The notes: generated by a model from the letters alone, not told the origin. A stretch of DNA of 64,000 nt from Meiothermus sp. CFH 77666 (GCF_017497985.1 NZ_JAGDFV010000015.1:22004-86003); one strand, 5' to 3'. Shown: positions 9,308 through 17,491, numbered from the stretch's first letter. Made by a program: numbers and translations.

Positions 9308-9883
9308 GTGAAAGTACCGCTGGCCAAGCTGTTTTATGCGTTTGTGGAGGTGGGTTTGGTGGCGTTTGGCGGGGGCGGCAATGCCCAGCTTTACCAGGCC
9401 CTGGTGCTTCGGCGGGGCTGGATGGCCGAGCGGGAGTTTCTGGAGACCACCGCGCTCTGCCGTATTCTGCCGGGGCCGGTGTTTGCCAACACGGCGGCCC
9501 ACCTGGGGATGCGCCTGGGGGGCGTGGCCGGGGGGGTGCTGGCCCTTCTGGGCGTGCTGACCCCTGGGGCCCTGCTGATGCTCTTCTTGAGCTTCGCCTA
9601 TTTCCGCTTTGGCGCGGTGCCGGGCTCGCTGGCCGAGAGTGCGCTGAATGGGGTGGCAGCGGCGGCCATCGGGCTGATTCTGGCCACCATGCTGCGCCAG
9701 GCTCCCATTGCGCTGGACGCCCTCAAAGCCGTTGGGCTGGCGCTGGGGGTTTTTGTCACCTATGGCCTGCTGCACTGGCCGTTGCTGTTGGTGCTGCTCT
9801 TGTTTGTGCCGGTGGGCATGGCCCTCTACTGGCAGGAGGCCGCCGAAGCCTGGCCGGGCTCGGAGGTGGAGCCCCGTGGCTGA
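9308..9883 (+). CDS. Chromate transporter, N-terminal half protein (CHR family)
   Basis: This ~191-residue membrane protein is one CHR domain, with the motif FVEVGLVAFGGGGNAQLYQALV at the N-terminus and the RILPGPVFANTA segment of the family. Short-chain CHR transporters work as pairs of such proteins with opposite topology to export chromate or related oxyanions. The next gene supplies the second domain and overlaps this one by eight bases, so the two are translationally coupled. A GTG at 9293 is also in frame, but 9308 has the leaderless spacing to TATCAT. Whether chromate is the real substrate is not evident from sequence. Confidence 0.88.
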   Translation: MKVPLAKLFYAFVEVGLVAFGGGGNAQLYQALVLRRGWMAEREFLETTALCRILPGPVFANTAAHLGMRLGGVAGGVLALLGVLTPGALLMLFLSFAYFRFGAVPGSLAESALNGVAAAAIGLILATMLRQAPIALDALKAVGLALGVFVTYGLLHWPLLLVLLLFVPVGMALYWQEAAEAWPGSEVEPRG

Positions 9884-10403
9884 GGTGCTCGAGGTCTTCC
9901 TGGCCTTCTTGCGCTTTGGGGTGCTGAGCTTTGGCGGGGGCATGGCCAACCTGCCGGAGATGGCGCGGGTCATCATCTCCAACGGCTGGGTAACCGGCCA
10001 GCAGTTCGCCGACGGCTTTGCCCTGGGGCAGTTTGTGCCGGGGCCCAACATGCTGGCGGTGCTGTTTTATGGCCTGAGTGCTGCCGGTATGCCGGGGGCG
10101 CTGGCCGCCCTGCTGGGCATGTTTCTGCCCAGTGCGGTGGGGGCCATGTGGCTGGTGAAGGGCTGGGCCTGGATGGCCCGGGCCCGCTGGAGCCGCGCCC
10201 TGCGCAAGGCCCTGGTGCCCATCAGCATGGGCCTTAGCGCCAGCATGGTGCTGGTGCTGATCCAGCTGGGGGTGGATGGGCTGGGCTGGTTTGCGCTGAT
10301 GGCCGCCGCCACCTGGCTGATATACCGGGGGGTGAACGTGGTCTGGGTGATTGGCGGGGGTGCGGCGCTGGGGCTCCTGGCGGCGCTCTGGCCGCTCAGG
10401 TAG
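9876..10403 (+). CDS. Chromate transporter, C-terminal half protein (CHR family)
   Basis: This ~175-residue protein is the second CHR domain: FLRFGVLSFGGGMANLPEM near the N-terminus, then FALGQFVPGPNMLAVLFYG and several hydrophobic helices. The GTG start at 9876 overlaps the stop of the first half. The frame is open further upstream, but that stretch is arginine/proline-rich and reads as out-of-frame upstream gene. The expected partnership is a heterodimer in the inner membrane. Confidence 0.87.
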   Translation: MAEVLEVFLAFLRFGVLSFGGGMANLPEMARVIISNGWVTGQQFADGFALGQFVPGPNMLAVLFYGLSAAGMPGALAALLGMFLPSAVGAMWLVKGWAWMARARWSRALRKALVPISMGLSASMVLVLIQLGVDGLGWFALMAAATWLIYRGVNVVWVIGGGAALGLLAALWPLR

Positions 10404-10501
10404 CCCAGTTCTCCGCCACGAGCCGCTCGGTGGGTTCTGCGGGGGGCGTACCAGCACGTACTCGAGCTGGCTCTCCAAGCTAGGCCAGGATCACAAGCGA
10501 T

Positions 10502-10530
10502 TTGACAGCAACGCAATCACTGCATACAAT
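10502..10530 (+). promoter_or_regulatory. Consensus sigma-70 promoter of the FitAB-like module
   Basis: TTGACA (10502-10507), 17 bases, TACAAT (10525-10530). This is the best housekeeping promoter match in the window. It lies 34 bases before the antitoxin ATG, and the strong Shine-Dalgarno AAGGAGGGTG just before that ATG shows this is a leadered message. Confidence 0.8.
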
Positions 10531-10563
10531 GATTTCATCAATACCCGAGCAAGGAGGGTGCTC

Positions 10564-10803
10564 ATGGCAAGCCTGACCATTCGCAATCTCGATGAGCTCA
10601 CCAAACAGAGGCTGCGCCTTCGGGCCGCGATACACGGCCTGTCGATGGAGGAAGAAGCCAGACGCATCCTGAAGGAGGCATTGGGTTCAACTGCTCCCGC
10701 AAAGCTGGGGCAACACCTGCTCAGCCGATTCGCAGAGTCGGCCAGTGAAGAGTTCAAGCTTCCCGACCGCCATGCACCACGTAAGCCGCCACGATGGGAT
10801 TAA
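10564..10803 (+). CDS. FitA/VapB-like ribbon-helix-helix antitoxin
   Basis: This 79-residue protein opens with MASLTIRNLDELTKQRLRLRAAIHG, a typical FitA/Arc ribbon-helix-helix that binds operator DNA. The acidic/proline-rich C-terminal tail would wrap the toxin. AAGGAGGGTG sets the ATG at 10564. It overlaps no upstream gene and ends five bases before the toxin start, the usual order for type II modules, which autoregulate through the antitoxin-toxin complex. Confidence 0.88.
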   Translation: MASLTIRNLDELTKQRLRLRAAIHGLSMEEEARRILKEALGSTAPAKLGQHLLSRFAESASEEFKLPDRHAPRKPPRWD

Positions 10804-10808
10804 CTGGC

Positions 10809-11240
10809 ATGATCCTGCTAGATACCAACGTACTCTCCGAGTTCATGCGTCCGCAGCCGTCGGCCAGGGTTGTAGCCTGGCTGGACGAACAGCCAGCCGC
10901 AAAGGTTTACACCAACGCCATCAGCCGCGCCGAGATCGAGCTGGGGCTTGCCCTGATGCCCGAGAGCAAACGGCAGGAGGCCCTGCGCAAGGCGGCTCGA
11001 GCGATGTTCGAGGAAGATTTCGCCGGCCGATGCCTGCCATTTGATGAGGGAGCGGCTCGCCACTACGCGCGTATCGTCTCCACCCGTCTCAAGGTAGGCC
11101 GACCCATCAGTGTGGAGGATGCCCAGATCGCGGCGATTGCACTAAAGTACAAGATGCATCTGGCCACACGCAACACCGCCGACTTCGAGCACATCCCCGG
11201 TCTTGAGGTCGTCAACCCTTGGACTGTCGAGACGTACTAA
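10809..11240 (+). CDS. FitB/VapC-like PIN-domain toxin
   Basis: This 143-residue PIN ribonuclease starts MILLDTNVLSEFMRP, giving the first catalytic Asp. The Glu of SRAEIELGLALMP and the Asp of SVEDAQIAAIA follow, and NTADFEHI holds the fourth acidic position, so the active site is intact. Toxins of this class cleave tRNA or rRNA when the antitoxin is degraded. An in-frame ATG at 10794 would overlap the antitoxin; 10809 gives the canonical N-terminus. It lies directly upstream of a broken defence-gene fragment. Confidence 0.88.
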   Translation: MILLDTNVLSEFMRPQPSARVVAWLDEQPAAKVYTNAISRAEIELGLALMPESKRQEALRKAARAMFEEDFAGRCLPFDEGAARHYARIVSTRLKVGRPISVEDAQIAAIALKYKMHLATRNTADFEHIPGLEVVNPWTVETY

Positions 11241-11252
11241 CCTCATGGTGCC

Positions 11253-11454
11253 ATGACCCGTCCCATCGAAGCCATCCTCGCGCCCAAGCCCGAGACTCGC
11301 CCGCGCATCTACGCTTACTCGATTGCCGATGCTGCGCATGCGCGACTGTTTGAAGATCGGCCAGACCACGCGGGAGGTGAAGCGCCACGTGGCCGAGCGG
11401 CTCAAGACCGCCGCGATCCAGAACTACCGCATCGAGCTGAACGAGCTTGCCGCA
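11253..11454 (+). pseudogene. Frameshifted N-terminal fragment of a GIY-YIG/T5orf172-type defence helicase
   Basis: Frame 1 reads MTRPIEAILAPKPETRP then RIYAYSIADAAHARL. After a TTT run near 11348-11350, homology continues in the next frame as LKIGQTTREVKRHVAERLKTAAIQNYRIELNE. Removing one T would join them into the start of the DEAD-box restriction/repair proteins that begin with a GIY-YIG (T5orf172) module. The reading frame then collapses where the GNAT gene on the other strand ends (11455). So both a one-base frameshift and a large 3' deletion are seen. Family assignment is from memory of this N-terminus. Confidence 0.65.
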
Positions 11455-12417
11455 TCAGGCTTCCTCGAGCTGCTTCACAAAATCAATCCAGACCGGCTGC
11501 TTCACGAAGCCTAGGGCCTCGTTGATGGAGAGCATGGCGCGGTTGTTCGCCTCGTTGCCGGTGCGAATTTCCCTGGCTCCGTAGGCCTGGGCCAAACGGA
11601 TGCCCTTGAGCTTGAGGGCCAGAGCCAGGCCCTTGCGGCGGTAGACCCGGCGGGTGCCGGTGAGGCCGGTGCTAAGGTAGGGGCCGTCGGTCTTCCAGAG
11701 GGTGGAAAGGGCCACATACTGGCCGGTGTTTTTGTCCACAGCCACAAAGTGGCCCTCGGGCAGGTAGTAGCGGCTCTCGAAAACCCACTTGCAATAATCC
11801 TCGAAGCGCACCTCGCTGATGGCCTCGGGGCGCGGTACATCCAGGCGGGCCTCGAGCCAGAGGTCGTAGAGCTTGTGCTTGTAGTCGGGGTCGCCCTCCA
11901 GTTCCTTCAGGCTTTTGAGGTCGAAACCGGCGGCCTCTACCGCTTCAATCTTGCCTGCCCACGGGGCAAAGTCGAAGTTTTGCACATCCAGCCGCGACTC
12001 CCAGTAGCGCATCTTCTCGGCAAAGCCCAGCTTGTGCAGCCAGGCCAGGGCGTGGGGCTGGTCTTCGCGGGTGCTGCTCAGGATCGAGATGGGGTGGTGG
12101 GGCTCCAGGGCCTCGAGCACCGCCCCATACAGGGCTTTGCCGATGCCTTGCCCGCGAAACGAAGGTTTTACCGTTACCCAGGCCCCGAACTTCTGCGGGT
12201 GGTACATGCCTTCGAACTGGGTGTACTCGCCCACCCCCACAATCTGGTGGTCGAGCTCGGCCACAAAGCGCCCCCACCTGACCTCGGGGGCGTGGTCGTC
12301 GTGTTCCCGCAGCCCCGCTTCGGTGTGCACTTGGTCGGGCCAGGCCGCCGCCAGCACCTCGGCAATGGCGGGGTAGTCGCGTTCCTCAAAGGGCCTTATT
12401 TTCGGGTTTGCTAACAT
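11455..12417 (-). CDS. Double-GNAT acetyltransferase, copy A
   Basis: This 320-residue protein has two GNAT folds. The first carries the acetyl-CoA loop VKPSFRGQGIGKALYGA (about residues 83-99) and the second RRVYRRKGLALALKLKG (about 258-274). The end GNEANNRAMLSINEALGF is typical of this class. The substrate is unknown. The second half is strikingly similar to copy B 200 bases away, so the two are paralogues. A Shine-Dalgarno CAGGAG lies 6-7 bases before the ATG at 12417. The gene is divergent from the small membrane protein at 12448. Confidence 0.85.
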   Translation of the reverse strand: MLANPKIRPFEERDYPAIAEVLAAAWPDQVHTEAGLREHDDHAPEVRWGRFVAELDHQIVGVGEYTQFEGMYHPQKFGAWVTVKPSFRGQGIGKALYGAVLEALEPHHPISILSSTREDQPHALAWLHKLGFAEKMRYWESRLDVQNFDFAPWAGKIEAVEAAGFDLKSLKELEGDPDYKHKLYDLWLEARLDVPRPEAISEVRFEDYCKWVFESRYYLPEGHFVAVDKNTGQYVALSTLWKTDGPYLSTGLTGTRRVYRRKGLALALKLKGIRLAQAYGAREIRTGNEANNRAMLSINEALGFVKQPVWIDFVKQLEEA

Positions 12418-12435
12418 GCGTTGCTCCTGGAGTGC

Positions 12436-12441
12436 TAAGCT
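12436..12441 (+). promoter_or_regulatory. Leaderless -10 box of the small membrane protein
   Basis: TAAGCT, then AGAACC, then GTG at 12448. The same TAAGCTAGAACC string precedes dnaX on the other strand at 32.08 kb. Confidence 0.55.
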
Positions 12442-12447
12442 AGAACC

Positions 12448-12645
12448 GTGAGCAAAAAGATTCGCCAGAAGTTGGCCGCCATCGTGACCACGGTGGTGTT
12501 TGGCTTTCTGCTCTTCAAACTGCTCGAGCGCACCTTTGTGCTGATCTGGGTCAACACCCCCTGGTGGGGGGCCCTGCTGATGCTGATTGTGCTATTCCTG
12601 ATCATCGACTACACCATTAGCCGGGCTTTTGGCGTACGGGATTGA
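12448..12645 (+). CDS. Small two-helix membrane protein
   Basis: This 65-residue protein has a basic N-terminus (MSKKIRQK) and two hydrophobic helices, about residues 9-23 and 39-57, with aromatic residues at the interface (WVNTPWW). I do not recognise the family. The leaderless -10 box at the right distance supports the GTG start and real expression. Its last 29 bases overlap the convergent end of double-GNAT copy B. Confidence 0.65.
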   Translation: MSKKIRQKLAAIVTTVVFGFLLFKLLERTFVLIWVNTPWWGALLMLIVLFLIIDYTISRAFGVRD

Positions 12646-13564
12646 GGCGCAACAGCACCGTGGCCGGTTCTTTGATGAAGCCCAGGGCCTCGTTGATGGC
12701 CAGCATAGGCCGGTTGATCTGGTGGTTGGCGGTGCGGATGTAGCGAGCCCCGTAGCGCCGGGCAAACTCGAGGGCCCGCAGCTTGAGGGCCAGGGCCAGG
12801 CCCCGGCGGCGGTGGCTTCTGAGCACCCCGGTCAGGCCGGTGCGCAGGGTCTGGGGGCGGCTGGACTTGAAGAGCATGGTCACGCCCACCATCTGCTCTC
12901 CCTGAAGCGCCAGGAAGTAGCCCTCCGGCAGCAGGTTGGGGTCGTTCAGGGTGCGCTCCTGCCAGACCTCAAAGGGCCACAGGTTAATGGGCTCGGTGCT
13001 GGGCACATCCTGGAGCAGGCTGGTCTCGAGGGCGTACAAGGCCCGCTGAAAGCCCTCCTCCTGCCAGGGTAGCTCACTCAGAGGCCGCAGGGCCATTTCA
13101 GGGGGCAGGGGGCGCTCAAAGGGGGCAGGGTCGAAACCGTGCAAGTCCAGCACCGACTCCCAGCGGCGCTCCACCTCGGCAAAGCCCTGGGCCAGCAGAT
13201 AGCGGTACTCGGGCCAGTCTTCCCGCACCTGTGCCAGCAGTTCTTTGGGCGAGTGAGGAGCCAGCCGCTCCATCAAAAAGCCCCACACCGCATCTTCCAG
13301 CGAATGTGCCTCCGGGCGCAGGTGATAACGTACCTCGAGCGCCCCCGGTTTGGGGTCGTAATAGGGGGTTGCGAACTCCATTACCCCCACCGCCTGCCCG
13401 CCCTGCTCCACCAGAAAGCGCTCCAGCACATCGCTTTGGGCCCGGGTCTGATCCAGGTGCTTCAAAACAGCAATGTCCAGCAGTACCTCGGGGTGAGCTG
13501 CCTCGCGCACGGCGGCGTAGACCCGGTAGTGGGCTTCGGAAAAGTCGAAGGGATGGATATGCAA
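12617..13564 (-). CDS. Double-GNAT acetyltransferase, copy B
   Basis: This 315-residue paralogue of copy A has the C-terminal motif RSHRRRGLALALKLRALEF followed by RTANHQINRPMLAINEALGF, nearly the same as copy A. Its first GNAT half is degenerate and lacks a clear RGxGxG loop. The start is a rare TTG at 13564, supported by TAGGAGA six bases upstream. The mRNA seems to have a leader of over 200 bases with a short ORF and a terminator-like hairpin, unlike copy A. Substrate unknown. Confidence 0.82.
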   Translation of the reverse strand: MHIHPFDFSEAHYRVYAAVREAAHPEVLLDIAVLKHLDQTRAQSDVLERFLVEQGGQAVGVMEFATPYYDPKPGALEVRYHLRPEAHSLEDAVWGFLMERLAPHSPKELLAQVREDWPEYRYLLAQGFAEVERRWESVLDLHGFDPAPFERPLPPEMALRPLSELPWQEEGFQRALYALETSLLQDVPSTEPINLWPFEVWQERTLNDPNLLPEGYFLALQGEQMVGVTMLFKSSRPQTLRTGLTGVLRSHRRRGLALALKLRALEFARRYGARYIRTANHQINRPMLAINEALGFIKEPATVLLRLNPVRQKPG

Positions 13565-13618
13565 AGCAGTTCTCCTATAAAAGGGGTGGGGCGGTATCTC
13601 GAAACGGGTGGAGCACCC

Positions 13619-13651
13619 AAAAAAGCCGGGGGTGTCAGGTTTGCCCCCAGC
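13619..13651 (-). terminator. Terminator-like hairpin in the leader of GNAT copy B
   Basis: On the minus strand an 8-base-pair stem (GCTGGGGG with CCCCCGGC, one G-T pair) with an 11-base loop is followed by TTTTTT. It lies 55 bases before the gene it precedes, so it can act as an attenuator rather than an end-of-gene terminator. Confidence 0.6.
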
Positions 13652-13669
13652 TTGGATATACGCTGGTGC

Positions 13670-13744
13670 CTATGGCAACAACGCAACCGCAGGGTGGCAG
13701 ACCACAGATGGGGCTCCAGGGGGAGAAAAGCGGGAAATTATCAT
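13670..13744 (-). CDS. Possible 24-codon leader peptide
   Basis: ATG at 13744 follows a near-perfect Shine-Dalgarno AAGGAGGT with nine bases spacing. It opens a 24-codon frame rich in Ile, Val, Ala, Leu and Pro, ending 18 bases before the terminator hairpin. The arrangement resembles an attenuator leader peptide, but there is no run of one codon that names the sensed amino acid. It could equally be chance inside a structured leader. Confidence 0.35.
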   Translation of the reverse strand: MIISRFSPPGAPSVVCHPAVALLP

Positions 13745-13784
13745 CAGGGCTCCACCTCCTTCGCGGCGCTTATGAACGCAAGGT

Positions 13785-13814
13785 AGCGTAGCACAAGGTT
13801 CACAAGCCCCGCAA
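13785..13814 (-). promoter_or_regulatory. Candidate promoter of the GNAT copy B leader
   Basis: Minus strand TTGCGG (13814-13809), 18 bases, TACGCT (13790-13785). Transcription would start near 13778, giving a leader of about 215 bases. The rest of the 13565-13966 gap holds no gene I can support. Confidence 0.45.
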
Positions 13815-13966
13815 GGTGGGCTGGGTTTTCGACCTTCCACGAGGGGAGGCCACAGGGGCTAGGGAACCGGGTTCTGGGTGGTTGCCGCACTTCCGTAACG
13901 CTTTACTCACAAAATTGGTGCAAATATCCGACGCGCTGAGGGGCTTCAGGTTAATCTCGAGGTGTT

Positions 13967-16711
13967 GTGGGACTGGTTGGGGCCTTCATCTCGGTAATTG
14001 CCACGACCCTGCTGCTAGCAGCGCACGGTGGGCGCGAACGCTGGGGCATGACGCCATTCACCATGCTGGCCTCGGCTATGGGCCTGATTGCGCTGGTGAG
14101 TGCTTTTTTCATGGATGTGCTGGGCCTTTATTTTGGCCTGGTGTTCACCCTGCAGGTGGGGCTATTGCTTGTGGCGCTCGAGGGGGAAAAGCGCTGGAAA
14201 AGCACCCTAGGGGGCTTACTGCTGATCAGCGTGCTGGCGCTGGGCCTGCATAATCTGATGCGTTTCCTGGATGTGCCGGTCATGCAGGTGGCCCAGTCCA
14301 TGAGCGTCGTCAACTTTCGCATTGCGGCGCAGGGGTTGGCCATGTTGTTGGGGGGAATGCTCGTCTGGTGGCTTTACCCCAGGCTGGCGGTGCGGAACCG
14401 TATCCAGGCGCTGGTGGTAGTGCTGGCGCTCATCAACCTGCTCAACGTGGGCCTCCTGTTCCTGGTAGCCCGCGAGGGGCTGGGAGAGCTGGTTGCTAGC
14501 TTCCTCTTGCAAGCGGTGCTGATAGGGCCCTTGCTGGGGCTTTACCTCGAGTGGTCTCGTCGGCAGACGCACACCAGGCCCATCGAAACGGCCTACACGG
14601 CGCTACTGAGTACCGTAGAAGCCCTGGCCCAGGGTTCTGAAGAGGAGCTCTGGCCCCGGCTGCTGGAGTCGGCGGTGCGGGTGGTGCCGGGTGCTCAGGC
14701 CGGTAGCATCCGGCTGCGCCAGGGTTCCGATTTTGTCTTTGTGGCCCAGCAGGGTTTTGGGGAGGGCATCCTGGGGGTACGGAGCAGCGAGCTAGAAACC
14801 ATGGCCTGGCACGGCAACCCGGCGGCCTGGCGGCAGGGCCAGCCCCGCATTGCCAACCACGCCGACATCCAGCGCATCCTGGCCGCGCACCAGGAGAACG
14901 AACTACTGGCCCGGCAGCTCGATCAGGCCAGCGCTAATAAGGTCAGCCAAATTCGCTCCACCCTGTGTATGCCCATCCTGCTGGGGGGCGAGGTGGTGGC
15001 CGAGATCAACCTGGATGCCTTTCGGGACCGGGCTTTTAGCGAGCAGTCGGTGGAGGTAGCCCGCCAGTATGCCTTGCAGGTCACGGTGTTGCTGGCGGCC
15101 CACCGCCAGCAGGCCGAGCTCGAGGCCCGCATCCACGAGTTTGAAGTGATCGAGGCCCTGAGCGCGGCCTTGCGGGGTCTCAAGGGCACCGGCGAGATTA
15201 CCAAGCGCCTGGTGCGCGAGACCATTCGCCTGATGAACTCCGAGCATGCCGCCCTGCTTCTGATTGAACCCGACGGCCAGCACATGCGCTGTTATGCAGC
15301 GGCAGGCATTTTCCTGGAGATCAAGGATCAGCCGGTTCCTCAGGGCCAGGGATTTAGCTGGGCTGCAGTGGAAACTCGAGCGCCCATCTGGAGCCAGCAG
15401 GCCCACCTCGACAAGCGGGCTTTTGGGCGCTTCAAAACGCCCCGTCCACCCTTCTCGGAAATTGTGATGCCCCTGTTCAGCTCGAAAGGTCATCCCCTGG
15501 GGGTCTTAATCTCAGCCCGCAATGGTGCGGGCACCTTCAGCGACCGGGACATGCGCTTGATGCAGGTGATCAGCAACATCGCCGCCAATACCCTGGAGCG
15601 GGTGCGGGCCAATGAAAGCCTCGAGGCCGAGATTGCGGAAAAAACTGCCCTCCTGGAGCTTTCGCAAATGCTGGGCGGCAACGACGCTTCGTTGCTGCCT
15701 CTGGCCCTGGAGAAAATCCGCCAGATGGGGCACGCCGACTGTGTGGTTCTGGGTGTGCTCGAGAGCGAGGTTTTCCGTACCAGGGCCGTTGCCGGAGATG
15801 TGCGTCCGGGCTTGGCAAGGTTGCTTGAAAAGCACCTGCTCCTCAACCACCCGGTGGTACAGCAAATGGCCTCAGGCCAGCCTTTTCAGTGCGGTCAGAC
15901 TGCATCTCGGCCAGAACTCCAGGCCCTTGCGGTGGACGGAGTTCACGGGCTGTACATGATCGGCGTGGTGAACGAAACGGAGCTTCGGGCCGGGATGGTA
16001 CTACTCCGCTATGAGCCCAGCCAGGGCTGGAACGACCCAGAAAACCGTTTGCTGGAAGGGGCGGCACAAATCCTGGGGGCCCTGCTCTTGCGGCTGGAGC
16101 ACACCCGGCAGCTCGAGGCCGCCTACGAAGGAGCCTTGCGGGCCATCGGTCTGGCCCTCGAGGCCCGCGACCGCGAGACCGCCGGCCACACCGACCGGGT
16201 GGCGGCCCTGGCCGAACAGCTAGGACGCGCCCTGGGCATGAGCGAGACCGAGTTGCGCGATTTGCGCTGGGGAGCCTATCTGCACGATGTGGGCAAGCTC
16301 ACCATCCCCGATGCCATCCTGCTGAAGCCGGGCAAGCTCACCCCGGAAGAGTTCAGTACCATGAAAACCCACGCCCCTCTGGGCGATGACCTGGTGCGCA
16401 ACCTGCCTTTTGTACCACCGGCGGCCCGCCAGATAGTGCGCCACCACCACGAGCGCTGGGATGGCCGCGGCTACCCGGATGGCCTGGCAGCTGAAAATAT
16501 TCCCCTATCGGCCCGCATTTTTGCCATCTGCGATGTGTTCGATGCGCTCTGTTCGGAGCGGCCTTACAAGGCCGCCATGCCTCCGGAAATGGCAGCCCAG
16601 GAGCTATGGCGCAGCGTTCATGGCGGCCACCTCGATCGTCGCCTGGTGGAGGTATTCCTCAGAACCCAGGGGCTGGAGGAGGCCATGCGGGTCTCCCAGG
16701 CTGCCGACTAA
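13967..16711 (+). CDS. Membrane-bound GAF/HD-GYP sensor, probable c-di-GMP phosphodiesterase
   Basis: This 914-residue protein begins with about six membrane helices (residues 1-195), followed by GAF-like domains at roughly 210-365, 385-535 and 545-710, then an HD-GYP domain from ~725. The metal-binding HD pair is His773-Asp774 in HDVGKLTIPD. The signature stretch ILLKPGKLTPEEF and the HHHERWDGRGYPDGL motif are intact, so hydrolysis of cyclic di-GMP is expected. The GAF domains likely sense a small ligand or another cyclic nucleotide. The GTG start at 13967 has GAGGTG five bases upstream, but a non-annotated earlier start cannot be excluded. No GGDEF partner is near. Confidence 0.87.
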   Translation: MGLVGAFISVIATTLLLAAHGGRERWGMTPFTMLASAMGLIALVSAFFMDVLGLYFGLVFTLQVGLLLVALEGEKRWKSTLGGLLLISVLALGLHNLMRFLDVPVMQVAQSMSVVNFRIAAQGLAMLLGGMLVWWLYPRLAVRNRIQALVVVLALINLLNVGLLFLVAREGLGELVASFLLQAVLIGPLLGLYLEWSRRQTHTRPIETAYTALLSTVEALAQGSEEELWPRLLESAVRVVPGAQAGSIRLRQGSDFVFVAQQGFGEGILGVRSSELETMAWHGNPAAWRQGQPRIANHADIQRILAAHQENELLARQLDQASANKVSQIRSTLCMPILLGGEVVAEINLDAFRDRAFSEQSVEVARQYALQVTVLLAAHRQQAELEARIHEFEVIEALSAALRGLKGTGEITKRLVRETIRLMNSEHAALLLIEPDGQHMRCYAAAGIFLEIKDQPVPQGQGFSWAAVETRAPIWSQQAHLDKRAFGRFKTPRPPFSEIVMPLFSSKGHPLGVLISARNGAGTFSDRDMRLMQVISNIAANTLERVRANESLEAEIAEKTALLELSQMLGGNDASLLPLALEKIRQMGHADCVVLGVLESEVFRTRAVAGDVRPGLARLLEKHLLLNHPVVQQMASGQPFQCGQTASRPELQALAVDGVHGLYMIGVVNETELRAGMVLLRYEPSQGWNDPENRLLEGAAQILGALLLRLEHTRQLEAAYEGALRAIGLALEARDRETAGHTDRVAALAEQLGRALGMSETELRDLRWGAYLHDVGKLTIPDAILLKPGKLTPEEFSTMKTHAPLGDDLVRNLPFVPPAARQIVRHHHERWDGRGYPDGLAAENIPLSARIFAICDVFDALCSERPYKAAMPPEMAAQELWRSVHGGHLDRRLVEVFLRTQGLEEAMRVSQAAD

Positions 16712-16771
16712 TGAGAGGAGGGTGCGCCCAGCGTTCGCTCCACACGGCCTTTTGCGCTATGATGGGGGTCA

Positions 16772-17491
16772 ATGGTCGAATTTTCACGAGATTTGTTGGG
16801 TCTGGAGCAGCGTATCGTCATGGTGACGGGGGCCGGGCGGGGGTTTGGGCGTTCGGTGGCCCGCTCCTATGCCCGTAATGGGGCCACGGTCATCACCGTA
16901 GACCCCGATGTGGAAATGGCCACCGCGATTGCCTCCGAGGTTGAGCAGTTGGGGGCTACTGCCATTCCCATCCGGGGGGATATGTCGGTGGTGCTCGACG
17001 TGATGAACACCTTCGAGAAAATCGAGGAGTTGTTCGGGATGCTCGACGGGATTGTGCATGTTACCAGCGCCGAGAGCAAAACCCCCTTTGTGGAGCTTTT
17101 GGAGGGGGAGTGGTACGACCTGCTCAACGCCGACGTGAAGTCCAGCCTCTACGTGTTGCAGCAGGGCCTGCGCTACCTGAGCGGCGGGGGCTTCGTGACC
17201 CTGGTACTGCCCCCCTTGCAACGTGAGCAGCCCCATGTCGCAGCGATTCGCGGGGCGGTGGCCGGCTTGATTGAAGGGGCCACCCGCATCTTCCCCACCA
17301 ACGTGCGGGTCAATGGAGTCATCCCCAGCCGCGATCCCGTCGGCGAGGAGCACGACCGACCCCTGGTTCGGGTAGCCGTGGCCCTGGGCTCGATGGTCTC
17401 GGAGGGGGTGCGGGGCCAGCTTTTGGAGGTTTTGCTGCCCGAGCCGCCGCACCAGCCGGAAATCTACGATTTGCTGAGGGAGCTACCGTGA
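16772..17491 (+). CDS. SDR-family protein lacking the catalytic Tyr/Lys
   Basis: This 239-residue protein has a Rossmann fold with the SDR cofactor motif TGAGRGFG (residues 20-27) and VTVDPD-like beta2 end. Where classical SDRs have the catalytic Ser and then YxxxK, this one reads LPPLQREQPHVAAIRGAVAGL: no Tyr and no Lys. It is therefore probably not an active oxidoreductase and may bind NAD(P)(H) for a regulatory or structural role. TATGAT lies eight bases before the ATG. It sits 80 bases upstream of nrdR on the same strand. Confidence 0.75.
   Translation: MVEFSRDLLGLEQRIVMVTGAGRGFGRSVARSYARNGATVITVDPDVEMATAIASEVEQLGATAIPIRGDMSVVLDVMNTFEKIEELFGMLDGIVHVTSAESKTPFVELLEGEWYDLLNADVKSSLYVLQQGLRYLSGGGFVTLVLPPLQREQPHVAAIRGAVAGLIEGATRIFPTNVRVNGVIPSRDPVGEEHDRPLVRVAVALGSMVSEGVRGQLLEVLLPEPPHQPEIYDLLRELP

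Noticed and set aside
10403..10500. Possible gene remnant between the chromate transporter and the FitAB module
   Set aside because: Short GC-rich stretch with no recognisable homology in any frame.
13680..13720. AGGGTGG on the plus strand, like a T-box
   Set aside because: The following bases do not complete the T-box, no tRNA-synthetase or amino-acid gene follows on that strand, and the terminator hairpin faces the other way.
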